NCBI GenBank assembly: GCA_907165275.2
Contig: OU015653.1
Coordinates: forward strand, 2,944,001 to 3,008,000
Direction: 5' to 3'
Length of the DNA stretch: 64,000 bases
DNA from: Zygaena filipendulae
Lineage: Eukaryota; Arthropoda; Insecta; Lepidoptera; Zygaenidae
Part shown: piece by piece, positions 1 to 13,400 of the stretch
How positions within the stretch are numbered: the stretch's first letter is position 1
Layout: every line of letters begins with the position of its first letter
Position numbers and translations under genes: made by a program
Notes under the pieces: model-generated
What the model was told of the DNA's origin: nothing
What the model saw: only the letters and a program-made list of their open reading frames with translations
Databases searched by the model: none

Positions 1-1145
1 ACGGTTAGTAAATATTTGTTAATTTATTATTATCGGTTTTAAATTGAATAAAGCCGAGAGTAAAGATGATAAATGCTTCCAGTTAAAATTAAGTAGGTAT
101 TTATCTATTATCCATTATATATTTCTTTTAGTAATGGTGTATACCTAACTACAGTTTTTTTATGTCAAAATATTCATAACATTCAAATTTAATATTTACG
201 AATGCCTTGGAATTAGAAACGATGTTATTTAATACATTAAAGCGAATCGTTCTCTAATTACAGGTTCTAGACAAGAAAGGGTTAAAGAAACCTCACAAAT
301 ATGAAACCCGCCTGCCGCAATACTTGATACCTATGTGTATTTACGTACCAGTACGATCGTTATCTATACATATAAAGTGCTTTGTCTTGAATGACTGACT
401 GACGGATCAACGCACAGCCTAAACCGCTGAAAAGACTTGAAATTTGGTGAATGCACGCAAGGTTTTATCTTTTAAGCTATTTCCGAACTTTTGAAAATTG
501 AAATTAAATGAACTTTATTTGACACAAACATGGAGAATTACAAGATAACGCCCGCCCGCTCCTATCATAAATTTAATATCATATACATACTATAATAATT
601 TTGAAATATAAGGTGCCTTTTTATCTGAAAACCTTAGAAATGGACATACATATTGTATATTGTATTAGCTATGCACACAAACGAGAAGCAACGTATGACT
701 TTGTAATGTGATCTCTTCGGATTTGTTTGTAAATAATAATAATAGTTAATAGTTTGTCCATCTCGTTCTTTAAACGACTAAGGCAACTTATACTCCAAAA
801 AAAGGTTCTGAAGTAAAATAATATAGTATCATTCAAAGTGCTGAAACTAACTGACGAGGTTGTACATCTAGTTCAAAGCATTGGGTCTATTGTAACTTGA
901 AAAATTGCCCAAGACTTCCATTTTAATTTAATTAACATTTTCTCAAAAATTACCTATACCCTTGAACAAACAATGAAATAGTGTCAAATATCGGAGAAAG
1001 GCTTAAAAAAAGTAGTCGAAAACGAATTTTACTGAACGAAACAATTTCCAGTACTTTTCTTACCTATCCGTAAAATCAAACGAATTCGGCTTAACGACAT
1101 TCAATTTTTCTAAGCGATTCAAAAGTTCACATCTCTTTGTTTCAG
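1..1145. other. Upstream DNA (promoter or upstream intron), no gene seen
   Basis: AT-rich with no supported exon. At about 391-480 there is a piece of the 'GACTGACTGA..CAACGCACAGC' repeat class that recurs near 33190 and 50860. The pyrimidine tract before 1146 suggests the right end is an intron. Confidence 0.4.
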
Positions 1146-1335
1146 ATGTGAGCCCCGACAGAGCTAAGCCACTGGCGCATCGCCATGGAACGGCATTTGG
1201 GATACAATGCCAATGATGAAGTCGATCACTGAAAAAAAAAAGACAATCGGCGTGCAGATAAGTTAGTGAGATAGCGCGAAATAACCGAGTGAGAATGTCG
1301 TTAAAAGCTAGTGTGGGCTGAATAAAAAGGGAAAA
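1146..1335 (+). other. 5'UTR part of dpr exon 1, with three upstream ORFs
   Basis: A pyrimidine-rich run ending TTTGTTTCAG at 1145 looks like a 3' splice site, so this exon probably begins at 1146 and a further non-coding exon would lie to the left, perhaps outside the window. Three AUGs precede the start: an ATGTGA start-stop at 1146-1151, a 15-codon ORF at 1185-1232 in a strong GCCATGG context, and an 8-codon ORF at 1295-1321. If the true transcription start lies inside this region the first uORF may be absent from the mRNA. Confidence 0.5.
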
Positions 1336-1414
1336 ATGGCCGTCGGGGGTTTCGGAGGCGAGGTGATCGGCTTTTTTCTGGCTGTCGCATTCTGCATAAT
1401 ATGTCCGGAATACG
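1336..1414 (+). CDS. dpr: dpr coding exon 1 (signal peptide)
   Basis: ATG in AAAAATGG context, then 26 codons plus one base, ending TACG before GTAAGT at 1415. The peptide starts MAVGGFGGEVIGFF and continues into a hydrophobic stretch LAVAFCIIC, a normal secretion signal although without a basic residue near the N-terminus. Phase 1 matches the next exon exactly (G plus TG makes Val27). The start is chosen because it is the only in-frame AUG and gives a signal peptide, as this family requires. Confidence 0.85.
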
Positions 1415-4400
1415 GTAAGTTACTTCGTTTAACATATGTTATTTTTATCTATGTACATGTATTATGTTGCCGTCGAAATGTGGGCATTATTAATAGTTAC
1501 CGATGAAGCCGGTGAAAAGGGTTAGTTTTTCACATTGTATCTTTACTGTGAGACAAGTCGACTCCATAAGTAAGGATTTTTTTTAAATTAAATCTAAAGT
1601 GATTCGAAACACTATGGAGTCATGAAATCGGTATTTATTTACACTTTTTTCTAATATAACATCACACAAAGAAAGCACGTACTTCTAGGTTTCCGTAATT
1701 CAACCCTAGGTTCGATCTTTGATCTCGAGAGTACCTACTGATATTGAGATTTTCGTCGGAGCAATGTTAAATACGTATATATTAGGGTATTCTTGTTAAA
1801 ACACATATTAATGTTAAGTAAGTACTAAAACATCAAGCTCAAAACACTGAGCTGACCCTAAAAAATTATATATGTATAATGTATAATACACAAAGAATCT
1901 TTTGTAATCCCACTCCCTGTACACACAGAAAAGGTCGTATATAATTTAACAAAACATTTTCGGGACATTTCGCCTACGGCTACATAACTGTTCGAATGAA
2001 ACCGAAATTGTATGCTCAGAGGTTGCGCATTGCGCCAGTCTTTGCTTCTATTTAAATCCACGTTTGCTTTCTATTACGATAAAAAAAAACTATGGATCAA
2101 ATATCAATTTATTAAAATAACTGACAGAAAAGAATTTTGCATTTTTTAGTTGGATAGATCCCTACCACAGTCCCTACTATTTCATATTTTTCATCTATAT
2201 CTTCTATACTTATAATAAAAATTTAGATAGGTCAATTCTGTATATTGAATATATATTCAAAATTAATATTGGAGGATGAATGGTGATCGATACTGATGCC
2301 AAAAATGCAGTCAGTAAATTTTTTGTCTGTCTGTCTGTCTGTCTGTCTGTATGTGCACGCATGGGTCAAAAACTACTTAAGCGATTTTAACCAAACTTGG
2401 TACGATTGTAGTCCATACTCCTGGGCAGGTTATAGGTTATATAACATAACGCTAACACACATAGGAGCTGAGCAGTGACGATAAATTTAAAGCAAGTCGA
2501 ATGAAAATGCGCTTCCGAGCTCTTATCCTCGCATACGTTGATCATACACCAAAAGTATGTATTACAAAGATAATCCTTACATAATCTTCTTTATAAATAA
2601 AAATGAATATTTGTATGTCTGTCCTCTATGCGTTTCGAAACCATTGGTCTGATTGTGATGAAACTTTGGCGAGTTGTTCTGCCTGCGTCCACAAAGGTTC
2701 CTGATCCCAAAACTCACGCGGGTGAAACCGCGGGGCACAGATAGTTTTTTCATAAAAATATTGGTCACGTTCGCTATGTTATTTTTACGTAACGAATATT
2801 CGAAATGCAAATAATATAAAATCATAAAATTAAGATAGTTGAATACTAAAAAAAACTGGTAACTTTATCCATACAAAATATATTTTTATTATGTAGGTAG
2901 GTCGAAAACATGAAATTTTCAATATGACTTTTAAAAGTTATAAACCCAGGCTGTGTCGTAAAGTTTTTGTAATTAAATAACCTCGAAACCTCAAAAGTTT
3001 TTTCGGGCACTAGTTATTCGCTATACTTTTATCTAACGTTTCAATTTTTTCTCCCACTTCAGGAGTTGAATTACCAAAACCCCCTTTTCAGTGCTTATGT
3101 ATTTATATATTATATTAAATAAGAAGTATATTAAAAATAAGGCATTTGAAAACTTAGAAGTTTCTAGTCCCAGTGCGGTTTTATTACCTAGTTCCTGCCT
3201 AGTCGTTATCTATTTTTCTTTTCTTCACAAATCAGTATATTTCTCTATATGTAATATGACTGAAGCTGATGACTGCAGTTAATTACCTAATACTTTAATT
3301 TTAAACTCTGCTTATGAGTATTTTTTTCAAAGAATTTAACATAAATTTGACATAAATTAAAATAGATTTTAAAGATTAAAACCAGGAATCCGATACAAAA
3401 TTTTTGGTGCATTCGCGTAAAAGAACAATTTTCTCACTTGTGCGCGTAGTAAAATCTGATGCGACTACTAGTTTACGTAATAAAAGAACGGTATCGGATA
3501 CGTATAGGAAAGCACTTGTTGGTTTTCATAAAATATTTGATGTCAATATACGTACCTACAGCAGCCAATTATCGGAGACAAAGTTTGTCGAACGCTACCA
3601 GTTTTCCGATTTCACGTGAAATCTTAGATCGTTTTCGATTGATTTTCATTACAATAATTTGTTTTTTTCTCATGTGCTTTTATATCTTTACAATTTTTTA
3701 ATTTTATCAAAGAATTTTAATGGTTATGTTTATTTTTTCCTCTTAAAAACGTTCTAAATACTAGTAACAAAATGTACTACTGCTATCAAAGGTAATAAAC
3801 TGATCTGCACAAAGTCATTTTTAAAACAACTAAAGAATTTTAACTCTCTTAATTAGCTACAACGACAGGGGTAAAGATCAAAGATAATTATTTAGATAGG
3901 TTAATGTTTAAACCGGGTCGTATACGTGTGCAGTCTAATTTAGAATAAATTATCCAAACAATACCAGCGAAATAGGCTATAAATTCAAATAAAACGGGCA
4001 AAATTCATAGATTTATTTACCTACCTGCCGTGTGTGGGTACAGTCGGCTTTATAAATAAGTCCAAGGGCAAAATCAGTGTTAGGCAATATTTTGATTAAA
4101 AATTTACGTATGGTTGCATATTTCAACACTTTTGCCATTTAATGGACGAAGAAAAAATGATTGACTTTTTTTCTTTTTCTTTTTTTCTGACGGAGACTTC
4201 TGTTATACTATACTTCTGGTATAATATGTAATCCTAGTTCATTATAGGTACATTGATGCAATAAATATTTCTTTTTTTTTACTTACGCATATACCTACAC
4301 AGTGGCGTAGCAAAGGTCACTAGCACCCGGTGCGGATCCCTTTGCCGCCCTTTTATTTTGCATTTTATCTTATATTGGAACAATTAATATTTATATCCCA

Positions 4401-7400
4401 TAAATCTATACATTTATATCTATACCTATCTATAAATAAATAAAATTGAAGTTTCTGTTTGTAATTCCAAATTAATAGCTTTTCACTTATTGCATATGAA
4501 AGTATATAGGTACGGTAAAAAAATCAACTTTTTTAATTTTACATATTTGCTACCTAAATCGTTTCGAAGTCGGTGCCAAGCCCGCTCGTGTCTGCAATGT
4601 GATGGGACCGGACTTAGTCTATCTACCTATTTGGCTTGGCACCGACTTCGAAACGATCAGTAGGTAGCACATTATTATGTATGTAGGTTATTTTAACTTT
4701 TTAGTGTAGTGCATTTATGTGTGTTTTAAGTCGGTTTTAATTTTTTGTTAAAATTTTATTTATTTTTCGCTCGTGGGTTGGTTTACAAAGTGACAATTTA
4801 TCTACCCAAATCGCTATGCTGTGCCTGTAATATTTGAAGAGTTCCCTCGATCTCTCCAAGATCCCATCATCAGATCCTGACTTATTGACAATGAGACAAC
4901 CTCGAGAGTATACTCTTTCAAACAAAAAAGAATTTTTCAAATCGATCCAGCCGTCTTCGAGTAATCGCGTATACATGGTAACAAACCTACAAAAAAAGCA
5001 ATATACAATCGAATTGATAACCTCCTCCTTTTTTGGAAGTCGGTTAAAAAATGGTATTGTGCTACAAGTTACTGGGGAGTTCCTTAGAACTGGCTTTGTC
5101 GGTTAATAGGTACGACGATTATGTGTCAATTAGTGTATCAATTCCTCCCTTTAATATATACAAAGTTATTTTTAAGTAAACACGCACGCGTGTTACTCGA
5201 TCTAGGTCAGCGATTGTAGCATATTACATCGTTATTCTTTATTGATACGTTCACAAAAATATGAATTGATACAAAAATTGATAAAAGATCCAAAAACTTA
5301 TGAAACAATAAATTATTACCTATCTGCAATAATGCATTGCTGAATCAATTAATCCTTGTATTTTGCATGTGCATCCGTTTGTTCGTTTGTTACGCTTGTA
5401 CGCCGTAACTACTCAACCGATCATCATGAAATTTTGCATGCACGTTGTCAGGAGTACTAAGAAGGACATAGGGTACTTTTTATTTCGGGATTCCCGCGGG
5501 AACTCTCAAATATATGCGAGTGAAATCGTGAAAAACGGAAGTAAGTATAAAAATGAAATCGAACCGGAGTAGGTTATATTCAGATGATAAATATAATTTT
5601 CGCTGACTGTACAAAGACTTACCAGTCCTGGCAAATTGTTCCCCAATCCAATTACCTACATTCGGCCGAGAACGAAATTTTACGAGACTGCCGTCCTAAG
5701 TTCCTTTCGGTACGTTTTACTAACAAATTTAACCGGACTATGGAATTTTGTCTGTGGGAATAATATTGATGTTGGACGCTCTAAAAGTCCGCACCCATAT
5801 CATGAGTTAGTCAGTCTGTATCTACGAGTATCCGTTCACAAAACAGCCGCAGATTATATATGTTTACATATAAATAAAGTTGAAGTGTCAGTTTGTAATG
5901 TCAAAATAACAGCTTTTTAATACTAAATGCATGCGAAAGTAGGTAGGTAAGTATATACTTTCACGGCACTTGAGAAAAACCATTCGTCTTTGTGGTTCCG
6001 GCTAATGTCGGACCGGTTTTGGCGGGACTTTCACTGCTAATTAGTTGATGTTATAAGTAGTAAATTAGGCTACTTTGGAGTTCCTGTGGGAATTCTGAAA
6101 CTCACGCGGGTGAAACCGTAGGCACAGCTAATGTATTATACTGTTTACAGAGAAAAATTCTTGTTAAAAGCGGAGTATTCTCTAAAACAACTGAAGTAAT
6201 ATTAAAAATCTTGTACTAAAATTAAGCTACGGTACCCCTAAGTAACACATGATACTTCTTATAACGTCACTAACGGCCGCACTCAGAGTCGACTTTAATG
6301 ATTACTTAGTTAAGTATAGATTTTTAAAACAAAACTGCCGCAATCAGAGACTTTCAGTAAATTAATGTTAATTGGCATTTAATGAGATGTAACTTAATTA
6401 GTTAAATGCCAATTAACATTAATTTTTTGAACTTGTCTGATTGCGGCAGTTTTGTTTTAAAAATCTATACTTAACTAAGTAATCATTAAAACCGACTCTG
6501 AGTGCGGCGGTAAAAATCTTAATGCACTTCTTCTTTCATACCATCAATTACAAACAAATACGCTAGTGTATGGATTTACATTACTTTACAGCTTTTGTTT
6601 GGTGTAATTAATATGAATCCCCAATTATAAATGATTGTGATATTATGATTAGGGGTAGAGTTTCTAATTTAACTTTTATTATTGGTTTTCGTTTCATGAT
6701 TATTAATTGTTATTTTGCCATTGTAAGCCTTTGGTTATTGGACTTAGATTGCGAGTAAATATTATGACTCTAGGTATATAAGATTGCAAATAACAACGGC
6801 TGTGGTTTGGTAAATAACTTGTTCGCAATAAAGCTGTCGTGTTACGATTTAAAACCATAATCTTACTTTAGTTGAAATCCATTTTGAAGTTTAAATTATT
6901 CTCACAATATAGCTTAGTTAGGTTTTAAACAAAACCGGGCTTTAAGTTAGTGATTTTGTTTCTAGTTAGCTGCATTGCGACATGAATGATTATAAAACTG
7001 TGCTTTATTGTAACTGAAAACTTAGAGTAGGTAACTCTGAAATTAGAATATAAAAGCGAAATATTTCTCGCTTATTCACTGACTAATCACATAACTTCGT
7101 AAACTAGATTCAACACATACAACTCACTCACATTAGTGTAGCGTACCTAATAGTCAGCTAAGAAAGGATTTTCATTCCAGCTTTTCCTACGAAATTGCAA
7201 AAATTCATAGCTATATGGACATAGATAAGCAATAGTGTGTTAACCCACACTGGAGAAATTTTGAGTAAATCGTGTTTTAAAAGTAGGAGCGCCATTTTGT
7301 GTCAACATTTTTATGTTCAATATTTAATTACACATTTAATCAATGTAATAAGGTAAACACATAGTTAAAAAACGTTCCCTAACTCTCAATAAATGGTTCT

Positions 7401-10400
7401 GAATCAATAACTTAATTTTGTGGGTTAACATGTTATTGCTTATCTGCGTCCATATTATGTACTTATTGATCCCCCACGATTTCTAGCTCACATTAATTCT
7501 GACAAAAAAATAATGTGAGCTAGAAATTCTATATTTCAACTCAACTCAAACTAGCGACTGACAGGACAGGATGCTGCAGGATAGGTCAATCGCTAGTTTG
7601 AGTTGAGTTGAAGCGTAGTGTAGAGTTGGAAACATTGGTACATCTCATGCGCGAGTGCGATGCCTTGGCTCGCAAACACATGGGCCTTCTGGGGACCAGA
7701 GGACTTTAAATTCCTACCCCTCCACTGTACACTAGCCTTCGCCGCCGAGGTCTTTTGGGAGTAGAGGAAGGATTAAGATAAGATAAGATCCTATATCATT
7801 CAGAAACACTGTAGCTTCCTATATGTGAAATAATTTTTGAAATAGGTTAAACAGTTTTTGAGTTTATCCATTACAAATCAACATAAACAATAAAATCGTT
7901 TCTCTATATTATATTAAGTACCTATAGACGTGCCTAAATTGCTACGATTCTAAGATACTTATATATTTTTTTAAATTTAAAGTGCCTCCGAACATAAACT
8001 TTCTGAGGACATCCTCAGAAAGGATATGCAGAGAAACAATTGGTTACAAACATTTCAGTAACAAATAGGTATTTCTTATATTCTGTGAATAAATAAAATT
8101 ATCCCCCAAAACAAAATTAAGATCTCTGTGGCACAATCCAACTCGGTATGAAAGAGAACGAACATGACTAAGAATTACTAGGTAGTTGGATATTATTAAG
8201 CTGTATTTTTTTTTCTCTTACCAACCAACGGATTCAAGTCACGCATACTGTGAACGAAGTCCATAACTACAAACACGAATGTTTTGTTACAACACAAAGC
8301 ATGTGTAGTAGGTAACAATGGTTATTTTCACGTTAGAATAAGGTATATTTTAGCCTGGTAACTTTTCGCTAACGTTTCTCGCCAATTTATATGCAACACA
8401 GGGAGCTCTTAAGCTCAATTAAAGATATAATAAAAGTGCCCGAGAAGATTAGCGTATTGTTTTGGGAAAGTAATTTATTATGGTAATCAACATTGCTTTA
8501 TGTTTATTCAGAAGGTGTTAATGCTAATGGATTAGCAAAATTATCATTATGTCTTTATTAAGAATGAAAATTACATTACTCATTTTTATTTACTTAAATG
8601 TAGCAGAAAAGTTTACGGGCTCATAAAATAATCTACATCTAGTATATATTAATTATATTATACCTGCTTCGTTTAGGTAAATTACCAGAAGATTCTTAGA
8701 AGAGAAAAGTATCAAAATCCTTCTTGAAATAAAAAATATATGGTAAAACATAACCAACCGATTTACAACACACACATGCTTGTACACGCCTTACAATGGG
8801 CATGACTAAATTTAGGAAATAAAAAAAAATGGACACTTATTTTTTGCTTTTTCAAATTAATGAAAATATGCATAGATATATAGCGCATTAAAGTTTAGGG
8901 TGGGGGCTCGGGCCGTTATTAACCGCTATAAGCCCCCATACAAACTGCACCGGATAGTGACGTCACGCGAAATTTCAACTCCATGTAGCTATCTCCGTTA
9001 TTTTTTGATTTGGTAAATTTACTAAAAAAAGAAAAAAATACGCGTCCAATATTTTTTTAGTAATCTACAAACCGGATAAAAAAATATTTACAACTAGCCC
9101 ATCGTTTGTGTGCTGCAATTTCGAACAGTAGGTATTTTATTTAAATGAAGCTAAACGCCCTCTGTGTAATATTATGTCTATGGTAAGCAATTAGACAAAG
9201 GTATGACCGGAAACCCAACGTTGCCACAAGTTAAACGTTAGCTAACCGAGTCGAATCCACAATCAAACACGCTGGCAAACACGAAAACCGCTGGTATAAA
9301 GCAAGGACTTACCCACGTAGTAGTAGTACAATCAGGTACGAAAGTTATTGTATTCTCTAATAGCATTATGGTACCCTTATTATTAATCCTATGTATCTGG
9401 TAGCAGCAGCACTTGAGTTTCAAAATTTTTTAACACCTTTTTGTGAATTTATATGTATTATACTGCCTAAAATTTTAGTTAAATTTTATTAAAAGCAGCT
9501 ATGGAAACTATTCCGTCGTTTTTGCATTATGAACATAAAAAGATAATTTAGATAGACACTAATAAACAGCGAAAATTCTTACTATTATTTCGAATTCTGC
9601 TATAATTAACCGATTTAAATTTTTATAATGAACATTTTCCCCTACGTTATGTCCTTTAAAATGTCTGTATAGTACGAATCATTTAAGTCACTCACTTGCG
9701 TTAATGTTGAAGTTTACGTTGGGATTCCGGCATAAATACCAGTAGCAAAACGTAGGAAAACTATAGCTTCCTAAAATCCTTAGCAATTTTTAGGTTTATC
9801 CATAACAAACAAACAAAATATAATAAAAGTATAGATGTATCGTTAGAACATTCCAAAATTCAGTTTGAAAAATTAAGTGGAAAAAATAAAATAACTCAAT
9901 GTGTGCTAAATTACTAAAACAAAGACTCCATTACATAATCGGATACGATTTAACCCTATACCGCTATTAAAACAAAGAAGCGCGTCGACAACACTGTTAA
10001 TTTTTCCGCCCTCAATATGAAAAGGTTCGGTGTGGTAGGTAGCTACACAAAAGAGTATTTTTCAACATTCCGTTCTACAAAAGAACTGCGTAACCAACGT
10101 ACTGGCATACATCCAATTTGGGCATATTTATTTTTAACAACGCCACTCGGGAAGTTCCGCGTTCACCTTTACTTAGTGAATAATTCAATGGGGATCTCAA
10201 GGTGGACTGTGGAACATGGGCCCTTATTCACTATGGCCAAGAAGATTTCTTGCCCGTAACGTGCGTCCCAGAAACACAATCCGAAAAACTCCAGATGCCA
10301 AAATATTACAAATTAATCCTACTAATATTATAAATGTGAAAGTGTGGATGTTTGGATGTTTGGATGTTTGGATGTTTGGATGTTTGGATGTTTGGATGTT

Positions 10401-13400
10401 TGGCTGTTTGTATGTTTGGATGTTTGGATGTTTGGATGTTTGGATGTTTGGATGTTTGGATGTTTAGATGTTTGGATGTTTGGATGTTTGTTACTTAATC
10501 ACGCAAAAACGGCTGAACGAATTTGGATGAAATTTGGCACGCTCATTGTCAGGGGTGCAAAGAAGGACATAGGGTACTTTTTATCCCGAAATTTCCCCGG
10601 GAACTCTGAAATTACTGCGGGTGAATCCGCGGAGCACAGTTAGTGTTCTATATGCCGTAAAACACGTTATAAATGTCTTTTTTTTAAGTTAAAGAAAAGA
10701 CAATCTTTGTGGCGCGTTATCTTAACGCTACGTGTTTTGGTCATAGTGAATAAGGGCTCTGATGTGCCGTAATGTTGGCAAATGAGAGTGCTTAGTTTTA
10801 TCGTTATCAAATATTGAGTAAAACATAGTAATTTTAATTAATATAGTTAAGTAAATTATTATTATTTGATTTGATTTGCTGTTTTATTTGAACGATTTTC
10901 GGACTTTTATTACAATAATCATTATACCGGCTTAGGGACAAACAGACCGATCCGCTATAGTTTTATGATATAGAGACAATGTAAAATAAAACATTTAGGT
11001 AATACCTCAGAAGAAGAATAACTAAAGCATGTTCTGAGGGTAATACCTACACATACCATAGACAAATACGGGTGTAAGGTTTTATTGCAGTACCTACTGG
11101 ATAATTCATGCCAGTAAGTAATAAATCCTTACTATTTATTAATACGAAAGTGAGTTTGTTTGTATGTTTTTTACACTTTCACGCCTTAAAGGCACAATCG
11201 ATCATCATAAAATTTTGCATAAGCTACACATTTTCAGGTGTACAGAGAAGGACGTACTTTTGTCCCGGAATTCCCACAGGAACTCCGAAATTAATGCTGG
11301 TGAAACTACATTAAATTTTGCATACTACACGCAAAGAAGGTACAGAAAAAAATATTGGGTAGTACTTTTATTTCGGAATACCCGCGGAATATCTGAAATT
11401 AACGCGGGTTAACTGCGGAGAACAGCTACGAAAATGTGGATGAATGCGGGTGAAGATCTTTGCGTGTGGTTTGTCACCGCGTCAGCGGCAAAATGGATAC
11501 CTACCTTCGTCGGTCGTCCCTCGCTAAACTTTACCCTTTGATAATGTAAAAGAAAAAACTGTAGGTATGCAGGGTTGCCATCGCAAGACTCTCCGAATCA
11601 TTACGGCTAATGTACCATACCTTTTGAACAGTAATAACAAAATCAATATTGAAACTCCCACATTTGGTCGTTTGTATTTCATTCATTATAAATGAGCCCA
11701 CACGACGAATCAGTCCGGTTTTGTCGAAGAATTATACATTTGTAATTATTTATGAGCATTTCAAACGATTAACTTGTACAGACTTTTAGGTATTTTTATT
11801 TTATTATTCAGGAGTATAGATTTGTGATTTTTTATCGTCGGTGTAGTTTTATTAACTAGTTTTTAATGCGTTTCATTGTTATATAGTTTTAAAAGAACTC
11901 CAATCTAAAATGAAACTTCTACAACTGAGTATTTCCAATATGTTTTTTCTGTAGGTTTAACGTCCCGTTTTTATCTTGGATTAGCAAACCCAAACGAGTG
12001 CTCAGAATCCAAGCACGCGCGATATGCGCTCAAACACCTAAGCCAGGATCAACCTCTTACTTAGCCCCTTAAGAAAAATTAAAAGAACTCTTGAACCTTT
12101 TGTTTAAGACAGAAAAGCTTCAACAAAACTTATTGGATTTCACTTTATTTTTTTCGTGAAATGCAATTCAAATTACAATTAATTTCTATTTTACAATACC
12201 TAATTCCTATTTTATTTCTATTTTACAATTAATTACAAAACTATTAAAATCATTAGAAATTCGAAACTTTACGTACTTACAGTTGTTTCGAATTATCTTT
12301 GAAGCATTTACCATTTGTGACTTCAGTTTTGGAGTTTCAGAGAGATTGACATGACAAGGCAACGAAATATCAGTAAGTGCTAGGCTTTTAATTACAAACA
12401 TCCCTGTAAATGTTTTCGGCAAATAATTTAGGCTATAGAAATATAGGAATCATCAAGTGAGATAGGTTTTTTAAAGTGAAATTTATTTGGCTACGGCAGG
12501 AATCTCGTCCATTACCTGAAGTTCAGAGGAAGTTCATATTAAAAACAATTTTATAACATCTTAATCACAGTTATTCATAGGGATGCAGATAAGCAATAAT
12601 ATGTTAACCCACAAAACGAAGTTATTGATTCAGAACGATTTATTGAGAGTTAGAGAACGTTTTTTAATTATGTGTTTACCTTGTTACATTTCTTAAATAT
12701 GTAACTAAATATTAAACATAAAAATGTTGAAATTAAATGGCGTTATAATTTTAAAACTTTAATTTACTCAAAATTTTTCCAGTGTGGGTTAACACACTAT
12801 TGCTTCTCTATGTCCATAGATAGCAGGCCAGAGTTTGCATAATATACTCCCGCAGAGTTCCACGACTTGATCTAACCATTGTTTTTTCATCATTTTACCT
12901 GCCGATCTTTTGAATATTTTTACTATACGTAAAGATTTATTATCAGCTGGCGTTCAAATGTATCGATATTTCCACAGGATTTTAGTGTGATAATACCCCA
13001 CGTGGCTATATAATCCTAATCCTGAAATATCAAATAGAGACTTTAAGATTTAAAAACATAACTTGGTATTATCTTGTTGATTCCTTACAACTGTAGGTAC
13101 TCCGATTGTGCCTAAGAGAAGCGTCTACCCAAAAATACTTCTACTACTATACTTCTTTTATTATAAAAATCTGGGGGCACGGTAGTGCCCCCGCCAAGAC
13201 GAGCCAAGCGAAGCGGGAGCACTACCTATTCTCGAAGCGCTTCGTCGTTTTCAGATAAATGAAATTCTCGGGATATGTTTTCAATAGCCGACTTATCAAA
13301 CATATAAAGTTTTAATTACATAGCTCTTATACTTTATATTTTATTGATATCTAAAACCCCTGATTTCGTCACTGACTCACTGATGATCATCAAAATTCTT

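Larger units (their letters stand above)
10218..10758. mobile_element. 'GGGCCCTTATTCAC' MITE interrupted by a Helitron
   Basis: Ends GGGCCCTTATTCACTATGGC and CATAGTGAATAAGGGCTC form inverted repeats. The element is split by the Helitron-like insertion 10317-10643; removing it restores an element like the one at 19124-19350. Confidence 0.75.

Noticed and set aside
10216..10643. Two overlapping ORFs of 83 and 99 codons encoding WMFGCLD repeats
   Set aside because: They translate the 8-bp minisatellite inside a Helitron-like element; open frames come from the repeat.
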